Assembly: GCF_003860405.1 (NCBI RefSeq)
Contig: NZ_CP034170.1
Location: forward strand, 1,736,001-1,800,000
From: Nakamurella antarctica
Lineage (GTDB): Bacteria; Actinomycetota; Actinomycetes; Mycobacteriales; Nakamurellaceae
Reading direction: 5' to 3'
Length of the DNA: 64,000 nt
Every line of letters begins with the position of its first letter. Positions within the stretch are counted from its first letter, which is position 1. This document shows, piece after piece, positions 53,755 to 63,586 of the stretch. The position numbers and the translations under genes are program-made. The notes beneath the pieces are model-generated. The model had not been told where the DNA came from and made no database searches. It saw nothing but the letters and a program-made list of their open reading frames with translations.

Positions 53755-54972
53755 TTAGATGCCGGTAATCGCGAGCTCGCGCTCCACCACATCGTTGGCG
53801 TGCTCGACGACGGATTCGATCCCGATTTTGCTTAAGACTTCGCCAAAGAATCCACGCACCACCAACCTGCGGGCGACGGACTCCGGAATGCCCCGGGACA
53901 GGAAATAGAACAACTGCTCGTCGTCAAAGCGACCGGTGGCACTGGCATGCCCGGCGCCGGCAATTTCGCCGGTCTCGATCTCCAGGTTGGGCACCGAGTC
54001 CGCGCGACTGCCCTCGGTTAACAGCAGGTTGCGGTTGGTCTCGTAGGTGTCAGTGCCAAAGCCGGTGGCGCGGATCAAAACGTCACCGACCCACACCGTG
54101 TGGGCACCCTTGCCCTGCAGCGCCCCCTTGTAAAGGGCACGCGACTTGCAGTTGGCAACTTCGTGGTCCATCAGCAGGCGGTGTTCCAAGTGCTGCCCCG
54201 CATCGGCGAAGTAGAGACCGAGCAACTCGGCGTCGCCGCCCGTGCCGGCATAAGTCGCCGAAGCGACGATGCGCACCAAATCGCCACCGAAGGTCAGCGC
54301 GGCGTGCTTTACCGTGGCATCCCGGCCCACCAAAATACGGTGGTGGCTCAGGTGCACAGTGTCGGCGGCCCAATCGTGTTGGGACGCGTACAGCAGCGTG
54401 GCGCCATCACCGACGATGATTTCCACGTTTTCGGCTAGCGTGGCGCTTCCCACGTAGTCCACGACGACCTGGGCGCGTGCGTGGTGCCCCACCCTAATCA
54501 CCAGATGGGTGGCAATGGCGTTCTCGACCGAAAGACCTCGCACCGTAACCCGCACAGGCTCGGTGAGCTCGGTGTTTGCCGGAACATCGACGAGGAACAC
54601 TTCGGACGAGCAAGCCCAAGCACGGGCCGAGACTCGGTCGACCGGTTGATATCCGGTCAGTCCCTTCATCGATTCGGCTGCCGCGCCGCCGAGGGAAACG
54701 GTACCAACTACCTCCGGAGCATCAATCTCAATTTCGAAGTCGGTGCCAGCAACACCTGTGAGGGGGGTCTCGTCGTGAATACCGCGCAGACGACGCAGTG
54801 GCGTAAATCGCCACTCTTCTTCTTTTCCGGTGGGAACCGGGTGGTCGGCGGGGTCTATGGAACCCACGCGGCCGGTGTGGCTGCCGATGCCGACATCGCG
54901 GCCCCCCACATGGGAATGTTCTACCAACCCATGGTCGGCGACAGGCTTCAGTTCTGTAACAGGTGCAGACAC
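53755..54972 (-). CDS. sufD: Fe-S assembly protein SufD
   Basis: A 405-residue SufD. The family's beta-helix core is visible in the central region, and the C-terminal segment has KSRALYKGALQGKGAHTVWVG, NRNLLLTEGSRADSVPNLEIE and FDDEQLFYFLSRGIPE. SufD forms the SufBC2D scaffold with SufB and SufC. The ATG at 54972 lies 2 bases after the sufB stop, with presumed translational coupling. Confidence 0.95.
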   Translation of the reverse strand: MSAPVTELKPVADHGLVEHSHVGGRDVGIGSHTGRVGSIDPADHPVPTGKEEEWRFTPLRRLRGIHDETPLTGVAGTDFEIEIDAPEVVGTVSLGGAAAESMKGLTGYQPVDRVSARAWACSSEVFLVDVPANTELTEPVRVTVRGLSVENAIATHLVIRVGHHARAQVVVDYVGSATLAENVEIIVGDGATLLYASQHDWAADTVHLSHHRILVGRDATVKHAALTFGGDLVRIVASATYAGTGGDAELLGLYFADAGQHLEHRLLMDHEVANCKSRALYKGALQGKGAHTVWVGDVLIRATGFGTDTYETNRNLLLTEGSRADSVPNLEIETGEIAGAGHASATGRFDDEQLFYFLSRGIPESVARRLVVRGFFGEVLSKIGIESVVEHANDVVERELAITGI

Positions 54973-54974
54973 GA

Positions 54975-56420
54975 TCAGCCCACGGACCCTTCCATTTGCA
55001 GTTCGATCAGACGGTTCAGTTCCAGTGCGTACTCCATCGGGAGCTCGCGCGCGATCGGCTCGACGAAGCCGCGGACGATCATCGCCATCGCCTCTTCCTC
55101 GGCCATCCCGCGGGACATCAGATAGAACAACTGCTCTTCACTGACCTTCGAGACCTTGGCCTCGTGTCCCATGGTCACGTCGTCCTCGCGGACGTCGATG
55201 TAGGGGTAGGTGTCCGAGCGCGAGATGCTGTCCACCAGAAGTGCGTCGCATTCGACGGACGACTTGCTGTGGTGCGCGCCGGGATTAACCCGGACCAGAC
55301 CACGGTAGGAGGCGCGGCCACCCCCACGGGCCACCGACTTGGAAATGATGGTCGAGGAGGTGTGGGGAGCCATATGCAGCATCTTTGCGCCGGTGTCCTG
55401 GTGCTGGCCGGGGCCCGCGAACGCGATCGACAGCACTTCACCCTTGGCATGCTCGCCCATCAGCCACACCGCCGGGTACTTCATGGTGACCTTGGAACCG
55501 ATGTTGCCGTCAACCCACTCCATGGTGGCGCCCGCTTCGGCCTTCGCACGCTTGGTGACCAGGTTGTAGACGTTGTTGGACCAGTTCTGGATCGTGGTGT
55601 AGCGGCAGCGGCCGCCCTTTTTCACGATGATCTCGACGACCGCGGAGTGCAGCGAATCAGACTTGTAGATCGGCGCGGTGCAACCCTCGACGTAGTGCAC
55701 GTAGGCGCCTTCGTCGACGATAATCAGCGTGCGCTCGAACTGGCCCATGTTTTCGGTGTTGATCCGGAAGTAGGCCTGCAGCGGAATGTCCACGTGGACC
55801 CCCGGTGGAACGTACACAAAGGATCCGCCGGACCAGACTGCCGCGTTGAGGGCGGAGAACTTGTTGTCCCCTGCCGGGATGACGCTGCCGAAGTACTCCT
55901 GGAAGATCTCCGGGTGCTCCTTGAGTGCGGTGTCGGTATCGAGGAAGATGACGCCTTGGGCTGAAAGGTCTTCTCGGATCGAGTGGTAGACGACTTCGGA
56001 TTCGTACTGCGCGGCCACGCCAGAAACTAAACGCTGCTTTTCCGCTTCCGGAATACCGAGCTTGTCGTAGGTGTTCTTGATGTCCTCGGGCAGGTCGTCC
56101 CACGTCGCGGCTTGCTTTTCGCTGGAGCGGACGAAGTACTTGATCTCATCGAAATGGATGCCGGACAGGTCACTGCCCCACGTCGGCATCGGCAGTTTCT
56201 CGAAAAGAGCCAAACCCTTGAGACGCTTTTCCGTCATCCATTCTGGTTCGCTCTTCTTTCCTGAGATGTCGCGTACGACCTCAGCGTTGATGCCGCGACG
56301 GGCGGAGGCGCCGGCGGCATCCGAATCGGACCATCCGAAGGCGTAGTTGCCCAAGGAATCAATGGTCTCCTCCTGTGTCAGGCGCGCAGGGGTGACTGCG
56401 ATTTCGGGAGCGGTCGTCAT
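54975..56420 (-). CDS. sufB: Fe-S assembly protein SufB
   Basis: A 481-residue SufB, the scaffold subunit on which the nascent cluster forms. Seen are [38 protein letters not shown] and the C-terminal [20 protein letters not shown]. The conserved Cys of EGCTAP is present. There is no intein, unlike M. tuberculosis SufB (Rv1461). The ATG at 56420 overlaps the sufR stop by 4 bases, linking regulator and scaffold in one transcript. Confidence 0.96.
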   Translation of the reverse strand: MTTAPEIAVTPARLTQEETIDSLGNYAFGWSDSDAAGASARRGINAEVVRDISGKKSEPEWMTEKRLKGLALFEKLPMPTWGSDLSGIHFDEIKYFVRSSEKQAATWDDLPEDIKNTYDKLGIPEAEKQRLVSGVAAQYESEVVYHSIREDLSAQGVIFLDTDTALKEHPEIFQEYFGSVIPAGDNKFSALNAAVWSGGSFVYVPPGVHVDIPLQAYFRINTENMGQFERTLIIVDEGAYVHYVEGCTAPIYKSDSLHSAVVEIIVKKGGRCRYTTIQNWSNNVYNLVTKRAKAEAGATMEWVDGNIGSKVTMKYPAVWLMGEHAKGEVLSIAFAGPGQHQDTGAKMLHMAPHTSSTIISKSVARGGGRASYRGLVRVNPGAHHSKSSVECDALLVDSISRSDTYPYIDVREDDVTMGHEAKVSKVSEEQLFYLMSRGMAEEEAMAMIVRGFVEPIARELPMEYALELNRLIELQMEGSVG

Positions 56421-57193
56421 AAGGAACTTCCTTCCGTACGCGTGGCATCAGAGTTCCGATGCGTTGCGGTGTGGGTGACTTCTTCGAGGGGAACGGGTGG
56501 TGCTGATAAGGGCAAAGACACACTGGGGGGAACAAAAATAGTGCAGAAAGAGTCGCCGCGGGCGATGGTTGCCAGCCGCTGGGTGTTGGTACCGAGAGCC
56601 TGCGAGAAAACGTGCATTTCCTCTTCGCAGAGCTGCGGGAATTGAGTAGCCACATGAGCCACGGGGCAATGGTGTTGGCACAGCTGATCGCCGATCCCCA
56701 CCTGCTCGGTGGAGGCCATATAACCAGAGTCGGTGAGCGCCGATGCCAGGACGGCAAGCTTGGCTGGCATCGAGTCGGCCGCGACGATGTCATCGCGACG
56801 AGTGGCGATCACCTTTTCAGCCCGCTGTCGCGCAAACGACTTGACGGCGTCAGGGCCGCCGTTCACAGCTAGGAATGCCAGCGCCTCAACGGCGATGTCG
56901 TCATAAGCGTGCGGCAGTTTTTCGCGACCGGACCCTGTCAGCAGATAGACCCTGGCAGGACGACCGCGGCCGCGCGTCGAACTCATAGATTCCATCCTCG
57001 ACGTGATCGAGCCTTCGTCTACGAGCGCGTCGAGGTGGCGGCGAATACCTGCTGCGGAGAGGCGAAGCTTTTCGGCAACGACGACCGCCGTGGTGGGTCC
57101 TTCTGCGATGAGCAGTTGGACCACTGCCTGCCGGGTGCTGCCGTCGGCGGCAGGGGTGTGTCCCATCCGCGTCGTAGCTCCAGCGATATTCAC
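56417..57193 (-). CDS. sufR: SufR iron-sulfur-sensing repressor of the suf operon
   Basis: A 258-residue regulator with an N-terminal winged helix ([25 protein letters not shown]) and cluster-binding cysteines at 172, 176 and 189 in [10 protein letters not shown]...QLCEEE, as in SufR. The candidate operator at 57190-57204 covers its own start codon, consistent with autoregulation of the whole sufRBDCSUT operon. GTG 57193 may be the +1 base of a leaderless message; ATG 57166, with GGAG 11 bases upstream, is the alternative start. Corresponds to Rv1460. Confidence 0.92.
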   Translation of the reverse strand: MNIAGATTRMGHTPAADGSTRQAVVQLLIAEGPTTAVVVAEKLRLSAAGIRRHLDALVDEGSITSRMESMSSTRGRGRPARVYLLTGSGREKLPHAYDDIAVEALAFLAVNGGPDAVKSFARQRAEKVIATRRDDIVAADSMPAKLAVLASALTDSGYMASTEQVGIGDQLCQHHCPVAHVATQFPQLCEEEMHVFSQALGTNTQRLATIARGDSFCTIFVPPSVSLPLSAPPVPLEEVTHTATHRNSDATRTEGSSL

Positions 57194-57204
57194 AACACCA
57201 GTGT
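57190..57204 (-). promoter_or_regulatory. SufR-type operator (ACACT-N5-TGTGA)
   Basis: On the minus strand 57204-57190 reads ACACTGGTGTTGTGA, matching the M. tuberculosis SufR element ACACT-N5-TGTGA exactly. It overlaps a CACACT -10-like hexamer and the sufR GTG. A TTGAAT -35-like hexamer lies 17 bases further upstream. Confidence 0.75.
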
Positions 57205-57398
57205 GTCCTTTTTCTTCCCCGGATTCAAAGGGGGCTGATCGGCAGTGTCGCCGCGTGCGTTTTGCTGGTGCAGGGTGCCCTTACGGTATCCAGGGTTTTT
57301 TAGGGTGTTCGGTTTCATAAGGCCTGCTGGAGGGAGGTCGTCACAGAGCTGACCCTTACTGGCCTACACCACAAAATTAATTTAGCTCTCGAGCCGCT

Positions 57399-57404
57399 TA
57401 GACT
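57399..57404 (+). promoter_or_regulatory. -10 element of a possible leaderless mptB promoter
   Basis: TAGACT is followed by six bases and then the GTG start at 57411, which would be +1. No Shine-Dalgarno sequence precedes the GTG. The -35 region (~AATTAA) is weak. Confidence 0.4.
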
Positions 57405-57410
57405 CCGATC

Positions 57411-59033
57411 GTGAGCACAGGCCCCGTCGGTAATGACACCTCAGCGCCGCACCCTGGCTCTGCACACATCGGTGCAGCGACCCTCTTGACGCACCCTGGC
57501 TTAAATGTCGCCGAGCGCAATCAGCTCCGCACCCTTCGTCGCGTGGGCACAGCGGGCGCGGTCCTGATGGCCGTGGCAGCTACTTCGTCGTACGGGGCGG
57601 CCAACCCGATCCCGAATCCCGTGGACGGGCTGCGAATAGTAGGACTGCTTTCACGAATCGGGCCCGCAAGCCTGGCAATCTCCTACACCGGCATCGCGAT
57701 GGTGGTGGTGTCCTGGTTTCTTCTCGGCCGACTCGCCACACCCGGCCGGCAACGCCGCCTCACTCGTACCCAGATCTCGCACACCCTCGCCATGTGGGCC
57801 GTACCGTTCCTGGTGTCGCCGCCATTGTTCTCGCGTGACGTGTATTCCTATCTCGCCGTGGGCCAGATGATGAATGCAGGACTCAACCCCTATGACGCCG
57901 GACCGTATGACGCACTCGGCGACCAGGACCGCTTCGCCCACCAGGTGGATGTGCGCTGGCAGCACACGACAACGCCGTATGGTCCGGTGTTCCTGCTCAT
58001 CACCCGAGGAATCGTCGCCGTGACCGGGCCGCATTTGGTGCTCTCGGTGCTGGTCCAGCGACTCTTCGAACTGTTAGGCGTTGCTCTCATTGTGTGGGCC
58101 CTGCCGCGGTTGGCTCGCCGCTGCGGGCTCGACCCTGTATCGGCACTGTGGCTCGGCGCGCTCAACCCGCTTGTCCTGTTTCACCTCATTGCGGGCGGTC
58201 ACAATGAGGCGTTGATGATTGGTTTGATGATGGCCGGTCTGGTGATCGCCTTCGACCACTCCGTCGTACTGGGCACCATCTGCCTCACGCTGGCGGTGGG
58301 GGTCAAGGCGACAGCCGGGCTAGCGCTGGCATTTCTCATCATTGCGCTCGCGCGACGAGCCGGTGGCACGTGGCGTGACCTCATCAAAGAAGGCTTGCGC
58401 GTATCAGCGGTGGCGATCGCTACCTTTGCTGTTCTCACGATCGCTGCGGGGGTCGGCGTGGGATGGCTGGCAGCTTTGAACACCCCCGGCCTGGTCCGGT
58501 CGTTCCTTTCTTTGACGACGGTCCTAGGGGTGGCCGCGGGGACAATGGGCACACTTTTGGGTGTCGGTGACCATACCGGTGGGGTGCTTTCCGTCCTCAA
58601 CCCGATCGGCACCGTCATTGGCGGATGCATCGCGCTCTTGGTGTTGTGGCGGTGCTGGCGTCATCGGCTCGAGCCGATCCACGGGCTTGGGGTGGCAATC
58701 GGGATTTTCGTTCTTCTATCTCCCGTCGTACAGCCCTGGTACTTGCTCTGGGCAGCCGTCCCGTTGGCTGCGTCCACCGCGGACCCTCGGTACCGGAAGG
58801 TGACCGTGGCGATTACCGTCGTTCTGTCGCTGATCATCATGCCCAGTGGCGCCATAATCTCGCCGCTGGTGATAGTTCAAGCTGTGGCCTTCGCCGCATT
58901 GGTTCAAGGTTTGATCTACCTGCGCCTTCGACGATTGGGGCTACTTCCGGTCAGCGATCGCGACCGCAGACTCACCGACCTGCTCTTACGGGCTCGCAAG
59001 CTGCACCCCAGCACTTCCGGGACCGGAAATTGA
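57411..59033 (+). CDS. mptB: MptB-like alpha-1,6-mannosyltransferase
   Basis: A 540-residue integral membrane GT-C glycosyltransferase with about 13 spans. The catalytic loop between the first spans has SRDVYSYLAVGQMMNAGLNPYD, with the Asp expected in GT-C enzymes; PYGPVFLLITRG and LNPLVLFHLIAGGHNEALM are family features. MptB builds the alpha-1,6-mannan core of lipomannan/lipoarabinomannan from polyprenyl-phosphomannose. Divergent from sufR, as Rv1459c is from Rv1460. MptB-like genes occur outside mycolate-making genera, so this alone does not prove mycolic acids. Confidence 0.88.
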   Translation: MSTGPVGNDTSAPHPGSAHIGAATLLTHPGLNVAERNQLRTLRRVGTAGAVLMAVAATSSYGAANPIPNPVDGLRIVGLLSRIGPASLAISYTGIAMVVVSWFLLGRLATPGRQRRLTRTQISHTLAMWAVPFLVSPPLFSRDVYSYLAVGQMMNAGLNPYDAGPYDALGDQDRFAHQVDVRWQHTTTPYGPVFLLITRGIVAVTGPHLVLSVLVQRLFELLGVALIVWALPRLARRCGLDPVSALWLGALNPLVLFHLIAGGHNEALMIGLMMAGLVIAFDHSVVLGTICLTLAVGVKATAGLALAFLIIALARRAGGTWRDLIKEGLRVSAVAIATFAVLTIAAGVGVGWLAALNTPGLVRSFLSLTTVLGVAAGTMGTLLGVGDHTGGVLSVLNPIGTVIGGCIALLVLWRCWRHRLEPIHGLGVAIGIFVLLSPVVQPWYLLWAAVPLAASTADPRYRKVTVAITVVLSLIIMPSGAIISPLVIVQAVAFAALVQGLIYLRLRRLGLLPVSDRDRRLTDLLLRARKLHPSTSGTGN

Positions 59034-59116
59034 TGGGGAACCGCTAGCTCCGCGGCTCGCCTGTCCCCCATCCGTTCGCCCGGGTCGGTGGCCAGTTCCG
59101 CCTAAACTCGGTAGTT

Positions 59117-60070
59117 GTGACTTCCGCACCACCGAGGCAGGACCCGGCCAGCGCCGCGCCCGCCCTTGAGATAACCGGCCTCGTGAGGCGTTTCGGTGAT
59201 TTTGTTGCGGTGGACGGTATTGACCTCACCCTCCCGCGCGGCAAAATTTTGGCGCTACTCGGACCGAACGGCGCGGGAAAAACCACCACCGTTGAAATCT
59301 GTGAAGGTTTTGCGCGCCCAGACGCCGGCCACGTCCGTGTTTTGGGTTTGGATCCGTGGCGGGATTCCGCTGCCCTACGCCCGCGAATGGGAGTCATGCT
59401 GCAAGCTGGCGGCGCCCACGCCTCAGCGAAGGTCGGCGAAATGCTGGCGTTGATCGCGGCGTGCAGCGCCAATCCGCTTAGTCCTAAGTGGCTCCTCAAG
59501 ACGCTCGGGCTGTCGGAGGTGACGAACACTGCGGTTCGGCGCCTCTCCGGCGGTCAGGCCCAGCGATTGAGTTTAGCCATGGCGTTAGTTGGCCGACCCG
59601 AAATCCTGTTCCTCGACGAGCCCACTGCCGGCATGGACCCGCAAGCCCGTCACCTTGTCTGGGACCTGCTCAAAGCCGCCCGTCAGGACGGCGTTGCCGT
59701 CTTACTCACCACCCACCTACTCGATGAGGCGGAACTTCTCGCCGACCATGTTGTCATCGTCGACAACGGTCGGGTGGTGGCCAGCGGTTCGCTTGCAGAG
59801 TTGATCGGCGGCGAGAGTGACCATCTGGCCTTCTCCGCGATCAGCGGTCTCAACCTCGATCTGGTGTTGACGGCGCTACCCCATGGCTACTCCGCTGCAG
59901 AAAGGGAGCCCGGCCATTACCGGATCTACGGCGACATCACCCCCACCGCCATGGCCACGGTAACTGCCTGGTGCGCCCAGGTAGGCGTTCTCGTCACCGA
60001 TCTGCGCGTCGGTCAGCGCAGCCTCGACGATGTCTACCTCGAATTAACCGGCAGAAAGATCCGCGCGTGA
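59117..60070 (+). CDS. ABC-2 type exporter ATPase (DrrA-like)
   Basis: A 317-residue ATPase with Walker A GPNGAGKTTTVEICEG, LSGGQAQRLSLAMAL and FLDEPTAGMDPQARHLVWDLL, followed by the DrrA-type C-terminal extension. It pairs with the permease gene that overlaps its stop (GTGA). The substrate is unknown; position matches Rv1458c, which lies between mptB and ctaA. GTG 59117 is used as start. Confidence 0.9.
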   Translation: MTSAPPRQDPASAAPALEITGLVRRFGDFVAVDGIDLTLPRGKILALLGPNGAGKTTTVEICEGFARPDAGHVRVLGLDPWRDSAALRPRMGVMLQAGGAHASAKVGEMLALIAACSANPLSPKWLLKTLGLSEVTNTAVRRLSGGQAQRLSLAMALVGRPEILFLDEPTAGMDPQARHLVWDLLKAARQDGVAVLLTTHLLDEAELLADHVVIVDNGRVVASGSLAELIGGESDHLAFSAISGLNLDLVLTALPHGYSAAEREPGHYRIYGDITPTAMATVTAWCAQVGVLVTDLRVGQRSLDDVYLELTGRKIRA

Positions 60071-60849
60071 GTAGCGACCACCTGTTTCCACCCGGAACCT
60101 TTGCGCCCGCAGCAGCGAGGTCCTCCCTCGGGTCGATGTTGCGTGCCCACACGTTTTTTGAACTCAGACTCCTCGTGCGCAACGGCGAGCAACTGCTGCT
60201 GGCGCTGGTGATCCCCCTTGCGGCCTTGATCGGTTTGACCTACTTCACCGGCATCGAACTTCAGGAACCGCGGATTGCTTCTGTCACCCCGGGCATCTGG
60301 ACCCTTGCCGTGATGTCCACCGCATTTACCTCCCTGGCTATTTCCACCGCCTTTGATCGGCGCTACGGCACCGCAAAAAGGCTTGCAGCATCGGGGGTTC
60401 AGAGGTGGCTGCTCCTCGCGGGTAAATCCTGCGCCATCGGCATCGTGATCGTGTTTCAGCTGGTTTTGCTCTCGCTGGTCGCCGTTATCCTCGGCTGGAA
60501 GCCGCAAGGGACCGTGGTCTGGGCGCTGCCACTGCTGGTGCTGGGAGCCGCGGCTTTCACCGGTCTTGGCATCCTACTCGGCGGTACCTTGCGCGCAGAA
60601 GCAGTTCTGGCCTTAGCCAACCTGATCTGGCTGTCAATGATCGCCATTGGCGGTGTGGTGATTCCCCTGACCTCTGCGCCGCGCTGGCTCGATGTAGTCG
60701 GCCAGCTCACTCCCGGCGGCGCCTTGTCGTCATCGCTACGCGATGTTCTCCAGCACGGCCAATCGCCCTCGGCCTCGGCTGTTCTGGTTCTGGCAGCGTG
60801 GACAGTCCTTGCCTGGGGCGCCGCCGTACGCTGGTTCTCATGGCAGTAA
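60067..60849 (+). CDS. ABC-2 type exporter permease
   Basis: A 260-residue permease with about six spans, including LLLALVIPLAALIGLTYFTGIE, SCAIGIVIVFQLVLLSLVAVILG and ANLIWLSMIAIGGVVIPL. The start GTG at 60067 overlaps the ATPase stop by 4 bases. The transporter would be a dimer of this subunit with the ATPase. It corresponds to Rv1457c. The adjacent ctaA could indicate a link with heme or respiratory maturation, but this is speculation. Confidence 0.88.
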   Translation: MSSDHLFPPGTFAPAAARSSLGSMLRAHTFFELRLLVRNGEQLLLALVIPLAALIGLTYFTGIELQEPRIASVTPGIWTLAVMSTAFTSLAISTAFDRRYGTAKRLAASGVQRWLLLAGKSCAIGIVIVFQLVLLSLVAVILGWKPQGTVVWALPLLVLGAAAFTGLGILLGGTLRAEAVLALANLIWLSMIAIGGVVIPLTSAPRWLDVVGQLTPGGALSSSLRDVLQHGQSPSASAVLVLAAWTVLAWGAAVRWFSWQ

Positions 60850-60904
60850 ACATTTATTTGCTGCTGCCTTTCTCGCCCATCTCCGACCACGTTTGCTGAG
60901 CCCC

Positions 60905-61924
60905 ATGACCTCCCTCGCGTCAAAGAATTCGCCCACCACCACCGCATGGTTCCTGCGCGCGCCATCGATGCGTTTACAACGCGGTTTTGCTCTTGCAGCA
61001 GTGATATCCAATGCACTGATTGCCGTGACGGGTGCGGTGGTTCGCGTTACCGGATCCGGCCTTGGCTGCCCCACTTGGCCCGAGTGCCATCCCGGGTCGC
61101 TAGTGCCCGTTCAGCGGTCTCAGCAATCCGCGTTGCATCAAGCGATTGAGTTCGGCAACCGCACTCTGACCGGGGTGGTGCTGATTGCGTCATTGGGCAC
61201 CTTGGTGCTGCTGTGGCGTGCACGGCCGCAACGACGTTCCGTGGTCAAGATTGCTCTGCTTCTGCCTCTGGGGGTACTTTTCCAAGCCCTCTGGGGCGGT
61301 CTCACGGTGCTCACCGGTTTGGTCTGGTGGACGGTGGCGCCGCACATGCTGGTCTCACTGGTCATCGTTTTCGTAGCGACCTGGATCTACCAGCGACTCG
61401 GCGAAGGCGACGGGCCGGTTCGTTACACAGTGCCGAAACCACTGGTCACGCTGGTGTGGGCAACATGCGCCGTACTGCTTGCGCTGAGTGTGATGGGAAC
61501 CCTCGTCACCGCAGCCGGACCGCATGCCGGCGACGAGAAAACTGCGCGTTTAGACCTGCCAGTTCCCATGTTGGCGCAGATACACGCCGACCTCATGTTC
61601 TTGTACCTCGGTTTGCTGATCGCGTTGGGCGTGGGCCTTCTCGCTGTCTCGGCATCCCCGGCGCTACGGAGACGACTCTGGTGGCTGGTTGGCATCACGA
61701 TGTCGCAGGGGCTTATTGGGATCGTTCAGTACCTCACAGGAGTTCCCGAGATCTTAGTGGTGTTCCACGTGGGAGGTGCCACATTATTGGTCGCTGCCGC
61801 GGGACGGCTGGCTTTCGGCACCCGAGCACGAGCTGCCGCCCTAGGGGAACATCCAGCTCAAGACCCTGCTCGCCGATCTCAGGCAGGTTCTGCGAACACT
61901 CAGGCGGTTAAGCAGTCCGCCTAG
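60905..61924 (+). CDS. ctaA: Heme A synthase (COX15/CtaA)
   Basis: A 339-residue membrane protein with eight spans that oxidises heme O to heme A for the aa3 oxidase. Family features: TGAVVRVTGSGLGCPTWPECHPGS with the Cys pair in the first outer loop; a heme-ligand His in LHQAIEFGNRTLTG, WWTVAPHMLVSLV, LAQIHADLMFLYL and VFHVGGATLL. ATG 60905 starts after a non-coding-looking upstream frame. The stop overlaps that of the next gene within CTAG. Confidence 0.94.
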   Translation: MTSLASKNSPTTTAWFLRAPSMRLQRGFALAAVISNALIAVTGAVVRVTGSGLGCPTWPECHPGSLVPVQRSQQSALHQAIEFGNRTLTGVVLIASLGTLVLLWRARPQRRSVVKIALLLPLGVLFQALWGGLTVLTGLVWWTVAPHMLVSLVIVFVATWIYQRLGEGDGPVRYTVPKPLVTLVWATCAVLLALSVMGTLVTAAGPHAGDEKTARLDLPVPMLAQIHADLMFLYLGLLIALGVGLLAVSASPALRRRLWWLVGITMSQGLIGIVQYLTGVPEILVVFHVGGATLLVAAAGRLAFGTRARAAALGEHPAQDPARRSQAGSANTQAVKQSA

Positions 61925-62286
61925 CGGCCTGTTCCAGCCATCCTCGTCCGGTCCTGCACAGAAGGTGCGACCAGCTCCGCGGTGCTCCGATCCCACTCTC
62001 CAACAGTGAGCTGGGGAATCTGTGCGCAAACCTCGCGGGCGTCAGCCACCGATGCCACGATCGCATCTCCATAGACGCCGTCCACCGCGACGATGACGAT
62101 GCGAACGCCGCTTCGTCCCATGGATTCCACGACGGCGGTCGCTTCAGCTCCGTGCCGGGCAACGAGTGAACTCAAGTGCTTAATGGCCTGATTCCGCAGT
62201 CGCTCGGCATCGATATTCATCGTCCATTTCGGAACCCGAGCAAACACCGCGTCGAGCCAGGTGCCAAGCGTCGGGCTCATCTTCAT
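61921..62286 (-). CDS. Hypothetical protein between ctaA and ctaB
   Basis: A 121-residue soluble protein with an Ala/Val-rich core (MGRSGVRIVIVAVDGVYGDAIVASVADAREV) suggesting a small alpha/beta fold; no motif is recognised. It lies 18 bases upstream of ctaB's stop on the same strand; the two may form a unit with ctaB first. The stop overlaps ctaA's stop. Whether the start is at 62286 or a codon or two downstream is not clear. Confidence 0.55.
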   Translation of the reverse strand: MKMSPTLGTWLDAVFARVPKWTMNIDAERLRNQAIKHLSSLVARHGAEATAVVESMGRSGVRIVIVAVDGVYGDAIVASVADAREVCAQIPQLTVGEWDRSTAELVAPSVQDRTRMAGTGR

Positions 62287-62304
62287 GCGGTCCTCGTCAT
62301 TCGG

Positions 62305-63297
62305 TCACCACTGGGGCCAGCCAAATACCTGGAGCCCGATGGCAGCATCGACGGCCCAGGCAATTGATACCAACATCAAGTACACGTTCGACATATGAAA
62401 AAGCGTCATGGGCTTGGCATCCGCGCCGGTCAAGACCCTGCTGTGAAGGCGATGGGCGAGGGCGAGGAACCAGACGCCGGCAGGGACAGCCACAGCGGCA
62501 TAGATCCATGACGAGGCGGGCAGCAGCAGCAGGGAACACGCCACCATTCCCCAGCTGTACAGCACGATCTGCCGCACCACTTCGGTCTGGGGAGCTACTA
62601 CCGGCAACATGGGCACGCCCGCGGCTGCGTAGTCGTCTTTGTATCTCATCGCCAGCGCCCAGGTGTGGGGAGGCGTCCAGAAGAAGATGACACCGAAAAA
62701 CACCCATGCGGGCCAACCGATGGAGCCGGTGATAGCGGACCAACCGATTAACACCGGCATACAACCGGCCAAGCCACCCCAAACAATGTTCTGACTGGTA
62801 CGGCGTTTGAGCCACATCGAGTACACGAAAACGTAGAAGAGGATTGCCACCACGGCCAAAACTGCCGCGAACAGATTTGCAGTGACCCACAAGAACGCGC
62901 TGGCGAAGATTCCAAGTACGATGCCGAAAATTAGGGCGTTGCGAGTGGGGACCATGTGGCGGGCCAACGGACGGGTGCGGGTGCGCCGCATTTTGGCGTC
63001 AATGTCGGCGTCCACCACCATGTTGAGCGCGTTTGCGCTGCCCGCGGCGAGAGTTCCGCCAACGAGGGTAGCCAGCGCCAGTCCCAGCGAGGGAACCTGA
63101 CGCTCAGCGGCAATCATCGACGGAATGGTGGTGATGAGCAGCAGTTCGATGATGCGCGGTTTAGTGAGCGCAACGTAAGCGCCGACCCGCTCCCGGAGGT
63201 TGGTGGCCGCTCCGTCAACGATCACGGGCGCCTTTTCGCCTCCCACTGGATCAGCGGTCTTGGCGGCGGACGAATCAGCCGACGATGCCGAGCGCAC
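62305..63297 (-). CDS. ctaB: Protoheme IX farnesyltransferase (heme O synthase)
   Basis: About 330 residues, a membrane prenyltransferase with nine spans that adds farnesyl to heme B. The first Asp-rich motif is [23 protein letters not shown], and the second region has [16 protein letters not shown]. Together with ctaA it makes heme A. GTG 63297 has GGGAG about 7 bases upstream; the frame is open to 63360. It diverges from tkt as in M. tuberculosis (Rv1451/Rv1449c). Confidence 0.94.
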   Translation of the reverse strand: MRSASSADSSAAKTADPVGGEKAPVIVDGAATNLRERVGAYVALTKPRIIELLLITTIPSMIAAERQVPSLGLALATLVGGTLAAGSANALNMVVDADIDAKMRRTRTRPLARHMVPTRNALIFGIVLGIFASAFLWVTANLFAAVLAVVAILFYVFVYSMWLKRRTSQNIVWGGLAGCMPVLIGWSAITGSIGWPAWVFFGVIFFWTPPHTWALAMRYKDDYAAAGVPMLPVVAPQTEVVRQIVLYSWGMVACSLLLLPASSWIYAAVAVPAGVWFLALAHRLHSRVLTGADAKPMTLFHMSNVYLMLVSIAWAVDAAIGLQVFGWPQW

Positions 63298-63586
63298 CTG
63301 GCAGCTCCCTTGCGAGTAAGCAATTCTTGGTATCGAGATGGGGTGGCTGCGAGCACTCAACTCTGCGACACACTCCCCCTGCCAACTCTAGTCCGCGCAG
63401 GCTGCGGGAGCGGTGCGGGCCTCGCCACACCTGTGTCGTCGGTAGCGCTGTCTGCGATGCAGATCACGCGCGTTAGGCTACTTCCGTATCGATTCACCTG
63501 TGTTCAGCACGCCACCCCCGGGTACCAAGTAACCGCGGGAGCAGCAACGAGAAGCCCTAAGAGATCTTAAGGAGAGTCAAAGCCTG

